A stretch of 39,790 bases of DNA from an uncultured Oscillospiraceae bacterium (GTDB taxonomy: Bacteria; Bacillota; Clostridia; Oscillospirales; Oscillospiraceae): the NCBI GenBank assembly GCA_947627735.1, contig CANQXG010000021.1, forward strand, positions 1 to 39,790, given 5' to 3'. The translations under genes were made by a program, and so were the position numbers. The number at the start of each line of letters is the position of its first letter. Position 1 is the stretch's first letter. This document shows positions 1 through 8,621 of this stretch, piece by piece. The notes below the pieces were generated by a model. The model saw nothing but the letters and a program-made list of their open reading frames with translations. It was not told where the DNA came from and ran no database searches.

Positions 1-248
1 GCCTTTTTGTCGTGCCCTTTCCTCCGCTGTACTTTTTCTTCATTTTGGGCTTGACTTTTTATTCGCAGGCTCCTGTTTATTATTATAGCGAAAAGCAAAA
101 TAAATTGCAAATGCTTTACCTGTTGGCAGGCGTACCGCTGCCGTTTCTGTTTTTTCGGTACGGAAAAAAATCAAATTTTGTGTTTCCGACAAGCGGGAAG
201 ATGCAGATTTGTGCGTTATACACAATTATCAAGCAAACCGGCAACTCC

Positions 249-265
249 GTTTCACATCGTGAAAC
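249..265. promoter_or_regulatory. Inverted repeat GTTTCAC-atc-GTGAAAC, candidate operator
   Basis: There is a perfect 7-bp inverted repeat with a 3-base spacer, about 100 bases upstream of the operon's -35 box. Its size and symmetry fit a dimeric GntR- or IclR-type regulator site. No regulator gene lies next to it, so the assignment to a family is inference only. Confidence 0.4.
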
Positions 266-321
266 AGCGTCGCTTATTATGGCTTTTCCGTTTTCCTTGC
301 AGAAACTTATGGTCTGCCTTT

Positions 322-337
322 TGAAACGCATTTTTCA
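322..337. promoter_or_regulatory. Imperfect inverted repeat TGAAAC-gcat-TTTTCA
   Basis: The imperfect palindrome ends 26 bases before the -35 box. Its half-site TGAAAC resembles the half-site of enterobacterial KdgR boxes (known consensus core TGAAA...TTTCA). KdgR controls KDG catabolism there, which fits the downstream KDPG aldolase and KDG kinase. The similarity is short and could be chance. Confidence 0.3.
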
Positions 338-363
338 TGCATTTTTAACAAAAATAGGCCCTC

Positions 364-392
364 TTGAAAAGGAAGAATAGGGCGAATATAAT
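364..392 (+). promoter_or_regulatory. Sigma-A promoter of the sugar-acid operon
   Basis: TTGAAA at 364-369 and TATAAT at 387-392 are separated by 17 bases. Transcription should begin near 400, giving a leader of about 75 bases before the eda start codon. GGGAGG at 463-468, just before the 474 start, serves as the ribosome binding site. Confidence 0.8.
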
Positions 393-473
393 AAAGCCGC
401 AAAAGGATTTTAACGGTCGCGGCGGCACATCCCCTTCGGAAAAAACGGACCGTGGCGCCGCAGGGAGGTCAAC

Positions 474-1130
474 ATGACGGAGATCTGTTTGGATGAACTG
501 AGGCAGCATAAGATCATCGCGATCATTCGCGGCATCGCTCCCGAGCCGTGCATACGGCTGGTCGGAGCGCTGAGAGAAGGCGGGATACGCATGGCGGAGG
601 TGACTTTCGACCAAAACAGCAAGGACTATGGGCAGACCACCCAGGCCATACGCCAGCTGATCCGCACCTTTCCTGACATGTATTTCGGCGCGGGGACGGT
701 CATGTCGCCGGAGCAGGCAGAGGCCGCGCGGGAGGCGGGCGCGCTGTTTATCGTTTCTCCCAACACCTGCCGGGCCGTCATACGCAGGACAAAAGAACTC
801 GGCATGATGTCCCTGCCGGGGGGGATGACCCCCTCGGAGATCGCGGCGGCATATGAGATGGGCGCCGACGCGGTGAAGGTATTCCCCTCCGACGATCTGG
901 GGCCGGGATACATCAAGGCCATCCGCGCGCCGCTGAGTCACATCCCCCTCATAGCCGTCGGCGGTATCAACGAAAAGAACATCGGGGATTACTTCCGCGC
1001 GGGCGTCACGGGGATCGGCGCCGGCGGAAAACTGGTGAACGCGCAGTGGGTCCGCGAGGGCGCATTTGACAAGATCACCGCTCTGGCGGCAGAGTTCATC
1101 GCGGCGTGTGCCCGGGGAGGGGCGGAATGA
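474..1130 (+). CDS. eda: KDPG/KHG aldolase
   Basis: This is a class I aldolase of the Eda family that cleaves 2-keto-3-deoxy-6-phosphogluconate (or 4-hydroxy-2-oxoglutarate) to pyruvate and glyceraldehyde 3-phosphate (or glyoxylate) in the cytoplasm. The 218-residue product has the family's usual length. Visible signatures are R19 in the IIRG strand, E42 in the AEVTF strand, GAGTV at 72-76, PGGMTPSE at 115-122 and the Schiff-base lysine K135 in KVFPS. ATG 474 follows GGGAGG at a good distance. The stop codon overlaps the next gene's ATG (ATGA), so translation is probably coupled. With the following kinase it forms the lower half of an Entner-Doudoroff-type route. The exact substrate is inferred and could be an analogue of KDPG. 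Confidence 0.9.
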   Translation: MTEICLDELRQHKIIAIIRGIAPEPCIRLVGALREGGIRMAEVTFDQNSKDYGQTTQAIRQLIRTFPDMYFGAGTVMSPEQAEAAREAGALFIVSPNTCRAVIRRTKELGMMSLPGGMTPSEIAAAYEMGADAVKVFPSDDLGPGYIKAIRAPLSHIPLIAVGGINEKNIGDYFRAGVTGIGAGGKLVNAQWVREGAFDKITALAAEFIAACARGGAE

Positions 1131-2149
1131 AAAAGGCTGTCTGTTTCGGCGAGATAATGATGCGGCTGAACCCCGAGGGATACCTTCGGTTCACCCAGGC
1201 GGACCGTTTCGAGGTCAGCTATGCCGGCGGGGAGGCCAATGTGGCGGTGTCGCTGGCAAATTATGGTCTGGATGTGTCGTACATCACCAAGCTCCCGCAA
1301 AACGACCTGGGGCAGTCCGCGGTGAACGCGCTGCGGCGCTATGGCGTGGATACGAGCGGCATCGTCCGGGGCGGCGACCGGCTGGGCGTCTATTTTGTAG
1401 AAAAGGGAGCGTCCCAGCGCGCCTCTAAAGTCATCTACGACCGCGCGTCGTCTTCCATCGCGACGGCGCAGCCTGAAGATTTTGACTGGGACGCGATCTT
1501 TGCGGGCGCGGACTGGTTCCATTTCACCGGGATCACCCCCGCATTGGGCGGCGCCCTGCCGGATATCTGTCTGGCCGCGTGCAAGACCGCAAAAGCGCAT
1601 GGCGTCAGCGTGAGCTGCGATCTGAACTACCGGCAAAAGCTCTGGTCCCGGGAGACGGCGCAGAAGGTCATGACTCCCCTGATGGAATATGTGGATCTGT
1701 GCATCGCCAACGAAGAGGACGCGGCAGACGTGTTCGGTATCCGCGCGGAGAACAGTGATGTCCGGGAGGGCAAACTGGACAGGGAAAAATACATCGATGT
1801 GGCGCGTCAGCTCGCGGAGCGGTTTGGTTTCCGGCACGTGGCCATCACCCTGCGGGGCAGCATCTCCGCCAGCGACAACCGCTGGTCCGGCATGCTCTAT
1901 ACCGGCGCCGACGCATTCTTTTCCCCTGAATATCTGGTGCACATCGTTGACCGTGTTGGCGGAGGCGACTCCTTTGGCGGCGGACTGATCTACGCGATGA
2001 CACAGGGATACGCGCCCCAGCACGCCATCGATTTTGCCGTGGCGGCGTCCTGTTTGAAACATTCGATCGAAAACGACTTCAACCTGGTATCCGTCGCGGA
2101 AGTGGAGGCGCTCGTATCCGGAAACGCTTCCGGGCGCGTACAGCGGTAA
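1127..2149 (+). CDS. kdgK: PfkB-family sugar kinase, probable 2-keto-3-deoxygluconate kinase
   Basis: This ribokinase/PfkB-family kinase is predicted to phosphorylate 2-keto-3-deoxygluconate (KDG) to KDPG, the substrate of the aldolase encoded just upstream. The start is ATG 1127, which shares bases with the aldolase stop codon and follows GGGGAGGGGCGG; an in-frame ATG seven codons earlier lies inside eda and is less likely. The 340-residue protein opens with FGEIMMRLNPEG, has GGEANVAVSLA (sugar-binding region, about 35-45), and the PfkB signature VGGGDSFGGG with catalytic base D281. Its length suits KdgK. Other PfkB members (fructokinase, tagatose kinase) cannot be excluded by sequence alone; the neighbouring aldolase makes KDG kinase the best call. 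Confidence 0.82.
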   Translation: MKKAVCFGEIMMRLNPEGYLRFTQADRFEVSYAGGEANVAVSLANYGLDVSYITKLPQNDLGQSAVNALRRYGVDTSGIVRGGDRLGVYFVEKGASQRASKVIYDRASSSIATAQPEDFDWDAIFAGADWFHFTGITPALGGALPDICLAACKTAKAHGVSVSCDLNYRQKLWSRETAQKVMTPLMEYVDLCIANEEDAADVFGIRAENSDVREGKLDREKYIDVARQLAERFGFRHVAITLRGSISASDNRWSGMLYTGADAFFSPEYLVHIVDRVGGGDSFGGGLIYAMTQGYAPQHAIDFAVAASCLKHSIENDFNLVSVAEVEALVSGNASGRVQR

Positions 2150-2165
2150 AAGCGGGGAGGAAACT

Positions 2166-3347
2166 ATGATCGACTTTGAATATGCCGCTCCGACAAAAGT
2201 GGTCTTTGGACGCGGCGCCGAACAGAAGACCGGCAGCCTGGTCCGCGCCGAAGGCGGACATAAGGTCCTGGTACACTTTGGGACCGGCAGACACTTATAC
2301 TCCAGCGGCCTGCTGGACCGTATCCACAGCAGTCTGAGCAAGTGCGGGATCTCCTATGTGGATATGGGAGGCGTGATACCGAACCCCCGGATGCACCTCG
2401 TCAAGGAAGGGATCGAACGCTGCCGCCAGGAAGGGATCGACTTTATCCTGGCGGTGGGCGGCGGCAGCGTCATCGACTCGGCAAAGGCGATCGCCTATGG
2501 CGTGGCAAACGATTTCGATGTGGACGAGCTGTTCACCGGCCGGCGGACCACAGATAAGATCCTGCCGCTGGGATGTGTTTCCACCATCTCCGCTTCCGGC
2601 TCCGAGACATCCAATTCCTGCGTGATAACGCTGGAGGACGGCATGCTCAAGCGGGCATATAACAACGACTGCGCCCGTCCGCGGTTCGCCGTGCTGGACC
2701 CGGAACTGACGTATACTCTGCCCAGCTACCAAACAGCCTGCGGCGCGGCGGATATCATGATGCACACGATGGAGCGCTACTTCACGAACACCCCGGACGT
2801 GGAACTCATCGACGCCATGGCGGAGGGGCTTCTCGTCACGGTGCGCGACGCCGCCCTCAAAGCGCTGCGAAAGCCCGACGACTATGCGGCGCGCGCGACG
2901 CTCATGTGGGCGGGAAGCCTGTCGCACAACGGTCTTCTCGGCACAGGCCGTGTGACGGACTTCGCGTCCCACAAGATCGAACACGAGCTGGGGGGGATGT
3001 TCGACGTGGCCCATGGCGCCGGTCTGTGTGCCGTGTGGGGCAGCTGGGCCAGATATGTGTACAAGACCAATGTGAACCGTTTTGCCCAATTTGCCGTCAA
3101 TGTATTTCAGGTCCGGATGAATTACAGCGATCCGGAACAGACGGCACTAAAAGGGATCGAGGCATGGGAGGATTGGTGCCGGCGGCTTCAGATGCCCACC
3201 AGCCTGCGGCAGCTCGGCATTGAACCGACAGACGACCAGATCCTGGAGATGGCGATGAAGGCCACCTCCAACGACAGCGTGACGATCGGCGGCTTCCTGC
3301 CGCTGGACGCGAAGATGATCTGCGATATCCTGAAAATGGCCCGGTGA
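2166..3347 (+). CDS. Iron-containing alcohol dehydrogenase (group III)
   Basis: This cytoplasmic NAD(P)-dependent dehydrogenase interconverts an alcohol and an aldehyde or ketone. The 393-residue protein has the Fe-ADH nucleotide motif GGGSVID at 98-104 and the expected metal ligands D196, H200, H269 and H283 (ADIMMH, then HKIEHELGG, then AHG). The spacing matches FucO and butanol dehydrogenases. GGGGAGG at 2154-2160 lies just ahead of ATG 2166. It is sandwiched between KDG kinase and a D-2-hydroxyacid dehydrogenase. It probably handles a C3-C6 aldehyde or ketone intermediate of the same pathway rather than fermentation butanol. The closest named types are YugJ/BDH-like enzymes; the true substrate is not visible. 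Confidence 0.88.
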   Translation: MIDFEYAAPTKVVFGRGAEQKTGSLVRAEGGHKVLVHFGTGRHLYSSGLLDRIHSSLSKCGISYVDMGGVIPNPRMHLVKEGIERCRQEGIDFILAVGGGSVIDSAKAIAYGVANDFDVDELFTGRRTTDKILPLGCVSTISASGSETSNSCVITLEDGMLKRAYNNDCARPRFAVLDPELTYTLPSYQTACGAADIMMHTMERYFTNTPDVELIDAMAEGLLVTVRDAALKALRKPDDYAARATLMWAGSLSHNGLLGTGRVTDFASHKIEHELGGMFDVAHGAGLCAVWGSWARYVYKTNVNRFAQFAVNVFQVRMNYSDPEQTALKGIEAWEDWCRRLQMPTSLRQLGIEPTDDQILEMAMKATSNDSVTIGGFLPLDAKMICDILKMAR

Positions 3348-4312
3348 CTGCGATGAAAGTGATTATTACAGACTGCGATCACACCGGCATCTCCATCGAA
3401 GACGCCGTGCTCCGAAACGCCGGCATCGAATACCGGCTCCTCCAGTGCAAGACCGAGCAGGACGTGATCGACCAGTGCCGGGGAGCGGAGATATTCATCA
3501 ACCAGTACGCGCCTATCACAAGGAGAGTCATGACGGCGCTTCGGGACCTGAAACTCGTGATCCGTTACGGCGTCGGATATGATAATATCGATGTAGAAGC
3601 CGCTACGAGCCTGGGCGTACAGATATGCAACATACCGGACTACGGCGTGAACGAGGTGGCCGCGCACGCGTTCGCCCTGATGATGGCGCTGACGCGCAAG
3701 ATCGTCTACATCAATGAGATCACAAAGACCACCGATTGGAATTATACCCACGCGATACCCATCCAGCGTTTCAGCGCCATGACCGTCGGCGTAGTAGGCC
3801 TGGGCCGCATAGGCCGAACGTTCGCCGGACTGGCCGCGGGCCTTGGCTGCAGGATCGTGGGGACCGACCCGTTTTACACGCCGAACGAGGCCGACGGCAC
3901 GGCATATATCCATCCTCTGTCGTTTGATGAACTCGTGCGCTGTTCCGATGTCATCTCCATCCACTGTCACTGTACGGATGAGACCAGGAACATGTTCTGC
4001 TCGAAGGTCTTCAAAGCCATGAAAAACAGCGCCGTCCTTATCAACGTATCCCGGGGAGGTCTTGTAAACGAACCAGACCTGGACATAGCTCTTGAGACCG
4101 GCGAGATCGCCGGCGCGGGGCTGGACTGCATGGCCGTTGAACCCACGCCGCCCGGGGCGCGGATACTTCGGCACAAAAACCTGATCTGCACGCCCCATAT
4201 GGCGTGGTACTCTGAGCAGGCATCGGAAGATCTGAAAAGGAAGGCCGCTGAGCAGGCCGTTCTGTTCGCCTCAGGCAGAGATATCCAATACCCGGTCAAT
4301 AAGGTCAAATGA
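3344..4312 (+). CDS. D-2-hydroxyacid dehydrogenase, CtBP/SerA-like (first of three)
   Basis: This NAD-dependent oxidoreductase acts between a D-2-hydroxy acid and a 2-keto acid. Counted from the GTG start at 3344 (322 residues), the Rossmann motif GLGRIG is at 152-157 and the catalytic triad is R237 (NVSRGG), E266 (AVEP) and H285 (TPHMAW). GTG 3344 overlaps the stop of the preceding gene; ATG 3353 is an equally possible start and neither has a strong ribosome binding site. The YGVGYDNID substrate loop and the Trp after the histidine resemble C-terminal-binding-protein-like dehydrogenases. It lacks the ACT domain of biosynthetic SerA, so a catabolic role in this operon is likely. Confidence 0.88.
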   Translation: MTAMKVIITDCDHTGISIEDAVLRNAGIEYRLLQCKTEQDVIDQCRGAEIFINQYAPITRRVMTALRDLKLVIRYGVGYDNIDVEAATSLGVQICNIPDYGVNEVAAHAFALMMALTRKIVYINEITKTTDWNYTHAIPIQRFSAMTVGVVGLGRIGRTFAGLAAGLGCRIVGTDPFYTPNEADGTAYIHPLSFDELVRCSDVISIHCHCTDETRNMFCSKVFKAMKNSAVLINVSRGGLVNEPDLDIALETGEIAGAGLDCMAVEPTPPGARILRHKNLICTPHMAWYSEQASEDLKRKAAEQAVLFASGRDIQYPVNKVK

Positions 4313-4325
4313 AAGGAGAAACTGT

Positions 4326-5243
4326 ATGGCAAAGAGATTCTATGGCATCATCCCCCCTATCTCCACCCCCATCGACGAGCAGGAAAATGTTGACGAAGGC
4401 GCGCTTCGGAAGCTTGTGCGGCATACGATCGAGACCGGCATGAACGGCATCTTCGTCGGCGGCTCCAACGGCGAGAGCCTTGGCCTGACGCAGAAGGAGC
4501 GCGACAGGGCGATCCGTATCGTTTTGGACGAAACGGCGGGGCGGCTTCCCGTTCTGGCCGGGGTCATGGACACCAGCACCCGGCGCGTGATCGAAAACTG
4601 CAAGCGCCTGGAGGACATGGGGGGCACCACGGCGGTCGTATCACCGACCTTCTATTCCCGCTATACATACCCCTCGGAGACGATCCGGCATTTTGAAGAG
4701 ATATCCCGTCATACCAATGTGGATCTTATCATCTACAACATCCCTTCCTATACCCACAACACTCTGAAAGCCGAGACGATCTATGAATTGGCCAAGATCG
4801 ACAAGGTGGTCGGATATAAAGACAGCTCCGGGCAAATGGCAGAAACGCTCAAGTGCATCGACCACTTCAGATCTACGGATTTCTGCATCCTGCAGGGCAT
4901 CGTACAGCTGGCGGGGATCTCCGTGCTGATGGGCGCCGACGGGATGATACCCTCCATCGCCACGGCGTTTCCCAAAGTCTTTTTGAACATTTACAAAGCG
5001 GCGAAAGCGCGCGACATCGATAAGCTGATATTCTGGGACAGGATCTCCGGCGAGTGCATGAAGCTGTGCACCATGAGTCCGAACGGGACAAGCTCCACCA
5101 AGTGCGCGCTGAGCGAGACCGGACTCTTCGACGGCCGCGTCACACGCCCGCTGGAGCCTGTGACCGAGCAGGAAAAGGAGAGCATCCTCCTGAAGACACG
5201 GAAGCTGATGGAGTATATCGACTCGATCCAGGAAGAAGGCTGA
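4326..5243 (+). CDS. DapA/NanA-superfamily aldolase or dehydratase
   Basis: This is a class I TIM-barrel lyase of the dihydrodipicolinate synthase/N-acetylneuraminate lyase family, which forms a Schiff base with pyruvate or a 2-keto acid. In the 305-residue protein the pyruvate-binding loop is GGSNGES (45-51), catalytic Tyr is Y137 (IYNIP) and Schiff-base Lys is K165 (VGYKDSSG). The carboxylate-binding loop reads SNGE instead of the TTGE of true DapA, and the gene sits in a catabolic operon. Lysine synthesis is therefore unlikely. Candidates are a 2-keto-3-deoxy-aldonate aldolase or a keto-deoxy-glucarate dehydratase. GAAAGGAG precedes ATG 4326. It offers a second, phosphorylation-independent way to make pyruvate beside eda. 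Confidence 0.88.
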   Translation: MAKRFYGIIPPISTPIDEQENVDEGALRKLVRHTIETGMNGIFVGGSNGESLGLTQKERDRAIRIVLDETAGRLPVLAGVMDTSTRRVIENCKRLEDMGGTTAVVSPTFYSRYTYPSETIRHFEEISRHTNVDLIIYNIPSYTHNTLKAETIYELAKIDKVVGYKDSSGQMAETLKCIDHFRSTDFCILQGIVQLAGISVLMGADGMIPSIATAFPKVFLNIYKAAKARDIDKLIFWDRISGECMKLCTMSPNGTSSTKCALSETGLFDGRVTRPLEPVTEQEKESILLKTRKLMEYIDSIQEEG

Positions 5244-5392
5244 ACGATATATGCCTTCCCATTTCAACGCACCGGGTCCACCGGCTCGATAAAAGGAGGT
5301 GTGGGGAAAGACACGTGACTTTTGACGGCCTTTGTAAACCATCGTTCTTGAAAAAACAAAATTCAAAAACAAAATGAAAGGAAGAACCAGAA

Positions 5393-6445
5393 ATGAAGAA
5401 ACTACTTGCAGTGCTCCTGTGCCTTATCATGGTCCTCTCCATGGCCTCCTGCGGCAGCTCCGGCTCCGACAAGGAAGCCACCGGCAGCACCTCCGGTTCC
5501 GGCCAGGAAGCCGCCGGCAGCGGCGGATCGGCGGAAACGGCGGAAACGGCTGAAACCTCCGACATCGATTGGCCTACCAAGCCCATCGAGGTCATCATCC
5601 CCTTCGGCGCCGGCGGCGATTCGGACGCTTATCTGCGCGCCCTCACGCCCGAGCTGAGCAAGATCCTGGGAGTTGACGTGATCGTCACCAACATGAGCGG
5701 CGAGTCCCTCGGGGCCATTTCCGAGTATCTCAAGCGCGACGCCGACGGTTACACGGTCTTCTACTACAACACCTCCCTGAACGCCACCGAAGCGGCCGGC
5801 AAGTATGGCGATATCAGCCTTATCAACGATATGGTCCCTGCCGGCGTCATCGCCAGTGATGAGAACACCGGCCTCTTCGTCCGCGCCGACAGCGGTATCA
5901 CCAACTTTGAGCAGTTCCTGACGGCGGCAGCGGACCCCAGCTTCAAGTTCGCCAACGGCACCCAGAACGTTGAGGCGTATCTGTCCAGCGAGCTGGCAAA
6001 ACAGACCGGAGTCGATTTTCACTATGTGGCGCAGGCGAGCGATTCCTCCGGCCGCACGCTGCAGCTGCTCTCCGGCGAGGTGGACGCGATCTACAGCACC
6101 TATGGCAACTTCACCGATTACATCGCCCAGGGCGAGGTCGTCTGCGTCGGCCTGCTGAGCGACCACCGCAACCCCAACCTTCCTGACGTACCCACCCTGG
6201 CTGAGCAGATGGAGGGCGTCAGCGTCACCAACCCCAAGCGGTATCTGTTCCGCATGAAGGCCGGCGTGGATCAGGCCATCGTGGACAAGTTCGCCGACGC
6301 CGTCAAGGAGGCGGTCGGCACGGGTTGTCTGGACTCCGTCGCCGAAATGTATTTCGCCGAAGTGAGCTATATGAGTCCCGCAGACCAGCAGGCCTTTGAA
6401 ACAGAACGAGTGGAGGGCATGAAGGCGGCTTTCGCTGAGGAATAA
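5393..6445 (+). CDS. tctC: Tripartite tricarboxylate transporter substrate-binding lipoprotein (TctC/Bug family)
   Basis: This is the extracytoplasmic binding protein of a TTT-type carboxylate importer. The 350-residue product starts with a lipoprotein signal peptide (MKK, hydrophobic core, MASC with the lipidated C20), then a Ser/Gly/Ala/Glu-rich linker to about residue 58. The mature Bug fold starts at WPTKPIEVIIPFGAGG, the family's carboxylate-binding loop. AAAGGAAG lies before ATG 5393. It is followed by the two membrane subunits, so the transporter is complete. TTT systems move citrate, tricarballylate, sulfolactate, aromatic acids and other carboxylates; the ligand here should be the acid that the neighbouring enzymes degrade. 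Confidence 0.9.
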   Translation: MKKLLAVLLCLIMVLSMASCGSSGSDKEATGSTSGSGQEAAGSGGSAETAETAETSDIDWPTKPIEVIIPFGAGGDSDAYLRALTPELSKILGVDVIVTNMSGESLGAISEYLKRDADGYTVFYYNTSLNATEAAGKYGDISLINDMVPAGVIASDENTGLFVRADSGITNFEQFLTAAADPSFKFANGTQNVEAYLSSELAKQTGVDFHYVAQASDSSGRTLQLLSGEVDAIYSTYGNFTDYIAQGEVVCVGLLSDHRNPNLPDVPTLAEQMEGVSVTNPKRYLFRMKAGVDQAIVDKFADAVKEAVGTGCLDSVAEMYFAEVSYMSPADQQAFETERVEGMKAAFAEE

Positions 6446-6483
6446 CGCGTTCCGCACCACCGATCCACACGACGAGCATGAGA

Positions 6484-6511
6484 TGGGGCGGCACTGCAAA
6501 GTGTCACCCCT
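6484..6511 (+). other. Intercistronic stem-loop between tctC and tctB
   Basis: GGGGCGGCACT (6485-6495) can pair with AGTGTCACCCC (6500-6510) around a 4-base loop, with one mismatch and one G-U pair. There is no T-run, so it is not a classical terminator. In binding-protein operons such hairpins often protect or attenuate the mRNA so that the binding protein is made in excess of membrane subunits; that role is inferred here. Confidence 0.45.
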
Positions 6512-6545
6512 CTCGATGCGCTGAGATAGATAAGGAAGTGATAAG

Positions 6546-7040
6546 ATGAAATTCAAATTCAGCAAAAAAGAAGCCGACATCCTGTCATCTCTGGTCCTGA
6601 TCGCCTTTGGTGTTGTAGTCTATATCATTTCCATGTCATACAACATCGTGCGGATGGAAAACGACCTGACAGACGCGTGGCTGCCCAAAGTCTGCGGCGG
6701 CGCCATCGCGATCCTCGCGGCAGTTCGCCTGGTCGGCGCGCTGCTCAACAAAGACGCAAACTACGCCAAACGCGTGGAGCGCAGCGCCGAGGATATCTCC
6801 GATACTCTCCGCGGAGCAGGCTCTGTGCTCTTGCTCCTCTTATATGTCTTCAGCTACCGGAGCGTAGGCTTTATCATCTCCACAGCCGTCTACCTCTTCG
6901 TACAGCTGACGATCTACACGGAGAAGGGCAAGCGCCACTGGCTGCTGACCGTCGCCATTTCCGTGCTCATGCCGATCTTACTGTATCTTCTTTTCGTGAA
7001 GGCGTTGAACTATACCCTGCCAACGGGCATTCTCGGATAA
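6546..7040 (+). CDS. tctB: TTT transporter small membrane subunit TctB
   Basis: This 164-residue membrane protein has about four hydrophobic segments (roughly residues 11-30, 51-66, 89-106 and 110-155), the usual TctB layout. It begins KFKFSKKEADILSSLVLIAFG. Family knowledge places it in the cytoplasmic membrane with TctA, where it is needed for transport but has no known catalytic motif. GGAAGTGATAAG precedes ATG 6546. Identification rests mainly on size, topology and position between tctC and tctA. Confidence 0.85.
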   Translation: MKFKFSKKEADILSSLVLIAFGVVVYIISMSYNIVRMENDLTDAWLPKVCGGAIAILAAVRLVGALLNKDANYAKRVERSAEDISDTLRGAGSVLLLLLYVFSYRSVGFIISTAVYLFVQLTIYTEKGKRHWLLTVAISVLMPILLYLLFVKALNYTLPTGILG

Positions 7041-7057
7041 GGGAAGGAGGCAAGAAT

Positions 7058-8587
7058 ATGATCCTGGAAGGTATTAGATCCGTCCTCTTATCGCCGATGT
7101 GTATCCTCTTTATCTTTATCGGCGTTTTCATCGGGATCGTCTTTGGCTCCGTTCCCGGTCTGTCCGCCGTGATGGCGGTATGTCTGTTCCTGCCGCTGAC
7201 ATACGGTCTTACGCCCATCAACGGCATCTCCCTGCTCTGCGCGCTGTATATCGGCGCCATATCCGGCGGGCTGATCTCGGCGATCCTGCTGAAGATCCCG
7301 GGAACGCCGTCGTCCATCGTCACCGTCTTCGACGGCGGGCCGATGGCCGACCGCGGCGAGGCCGGCAAGGCCATCGGCACCGCGATCCTGGTCTCCTTCA
7401 TCGGCGGCATCATCAGCGTGATAGCGCTCATCTTCCTGTCGCCGGTACTGGCCAGTTTCGCGTTGAAATTCACCTCATTTGAATACGCGATGTGCGTCTT
7501 TTTCGCCATGACCGTCATCGCCGTTCTGACCGGAAAGCAGCCCATCCTCGGTCTGATCTCCGCGTTTTTCGGCATTTTCCTGTCCTGTGTCGGCACCGCT
7601 CCCATCACCTCCACCGTTCGCTTCGCCCCGACCTCTTCGGATCTGATGGGTGGTTTTGACACCATTCCCGTTATGATAGGCTTTTTCGCCATCAGCGAGA
7701 TCCTGGAATACGGCTTCAATTTCTCCAAAGAGCAGAAAAAACCCGTTATCAAAACGGCCAAGATCCGCGGCTACGGTATCACACTCAAAGAGTTTGTCCA
7801 CAATATCCGCCTTATCATCCAGTCCTCCATTATAGGCATCGTCATCGGTATCCTCCCCGGCATCGGCGGGAACACCGGGGCCATGATGTCCTATTCCGCC
7901 GCCCAGATCACCTCGAAAAAGCCGGAGGAATTCGGCCACGGCTCCATTGAGGGTCTGATCGCGTCTGAAACGGCCAACAACGCCACGACAGGCGGCGCCA
8001 TGGTCCCGATGCTGACGCTGGGCATTCCCGGCAGCGGTACGGCGGCTCTTTTGATGAGCGGCCTGATCATCCACGGCATCCAGCCCGGCCCCATGATCTT
8101 CAAGACCAACGGCACGCTGATGTACGGTATTTTCACCACATTTGCGCTGGCAAATATTTTTATGGTCATCATGGAACGGCTCCTGCTTCCTCTGTTTGTG
8201 AAAATGCTGTCGGTCCCCAAAAACATCCTGCTGCCCATCGTGGTGGTCATGTGTGTGCTGGGGTGCTATTCGGCCAATCACATCGTATTCGATGTGATAT
8301 GCATGTTTTTCTTCGGTCTGACCGGATTCTTCCTGCGGAAGTGGAAGGTGCCTGTGGCGCCGGCCGTCATCGGCTTCGTTCTGGCGCCGACATTTGAGCG
8401 GTATATCCGCACAGGCATAATCAACGAGCGGGGCAGTCTTTCCCGCCTGTTCACCTCTCCCATCTGCCTGGTGTTTTTGATCCTCTCGGTCATATTCATC
8501 GCGATCCCCATAGTGCGCGGCGTCAGGTCGCGCAAAGCGCAAAAGGCTGCGGAGGGCGGCGCAGAGCAGCCGTCCCAGGAAGAATGA
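7058..8587 (+). CDS. tctA: TTT transporter large membrane subunit TctA
   Basis: This is a 509-residue polytopic permease of the TctA family, powered by an ion gradient. It has the hallmark N-terminal stretch GSVPGLSAVMAVCLFLPLTYGL and the paired glycine-rich loops GAISGGLISAILLKIPGTPSS and GILPGIGGNTGAMMSY. A later repeat, GIPGSGTAALLMSG, is also visible. About 10-12 membrane spans are visible. ATG 7058 follows GGAAGGAGG, which decides this start over longer upstream frames. The C-terminus is a short charged tail. It completes the transporter with the genes at 5393 and 6546. Confidence 0.93.
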   Translation: MILEGIRSVLLSPMCILFIFIGVFIGIVFGSVPGLSAVMAVCLFLPLTYGLTPINGISLLCALYIGAISGGLISAILLKIPGTPSSIVTVFDGGPMADRGEAGKAIGTAILVSFIGGIISVIALIFLSPVLASFALKFTSFEYAMCVFFAMTVIAVLTGKQPILGLISAFFGIFLSCVGTAPITSTVRFAPTSSDLMGGFDTIPVMIGFFAISEILEYGFNFSKEQKKPVIKTAKIRGYGITLKEFVHNIRLIIQSSIIGIVIGILPGIGGNTGAMMSYSAAQITSKKPEEFGHGSIEGLIASETANNATTGGAMVPMLTLGIPGSGTAALLMSGLIIHGIQPGPMIFKTNGTLMYGIFTTFALANIFMVIMERLLLPLFVKMLSVPKNILLPIVVVMCVLGCYSANHIVFDVICMFFFGLTGFFLRKWKVPVAPAVIGFVLAPTFERYIRTGIINERGSLSRLFTSPICLVFLILSVIFIAIPIVRGVRSRKAQKAAEGGAEQPSQEE

Positions 8588-8621
8588 CTCCGTGGTGTGA
8601 CGATTTGAAAGGAGTGCTGTT

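Larger units (their letters stand above)
1..473. other. AT-rich non-coding region upstream of the sugar-acid operon
   Basis: I see no convincing gene in these 473 bases. An open frame from 12 to 380 exists, but it is Phe/Leu/Tyr-rich only because the DNA is T-rich. It has no ribosome binding site and resembles no family I know. The stretch is clearly more AT-rich than anything to its right. It holds the promoter and two short inverted repeats listed separately. An upstream neighbour, if any, lies outside the window. Confidence 0.7.

Noticed and set aside
12-380. 122-codon open frame at the left end
   Set aside because: It has no ribosome binding site, its composition follows from T-rich DNA, it shows no family features, and it runs into the promoter region of the operon.
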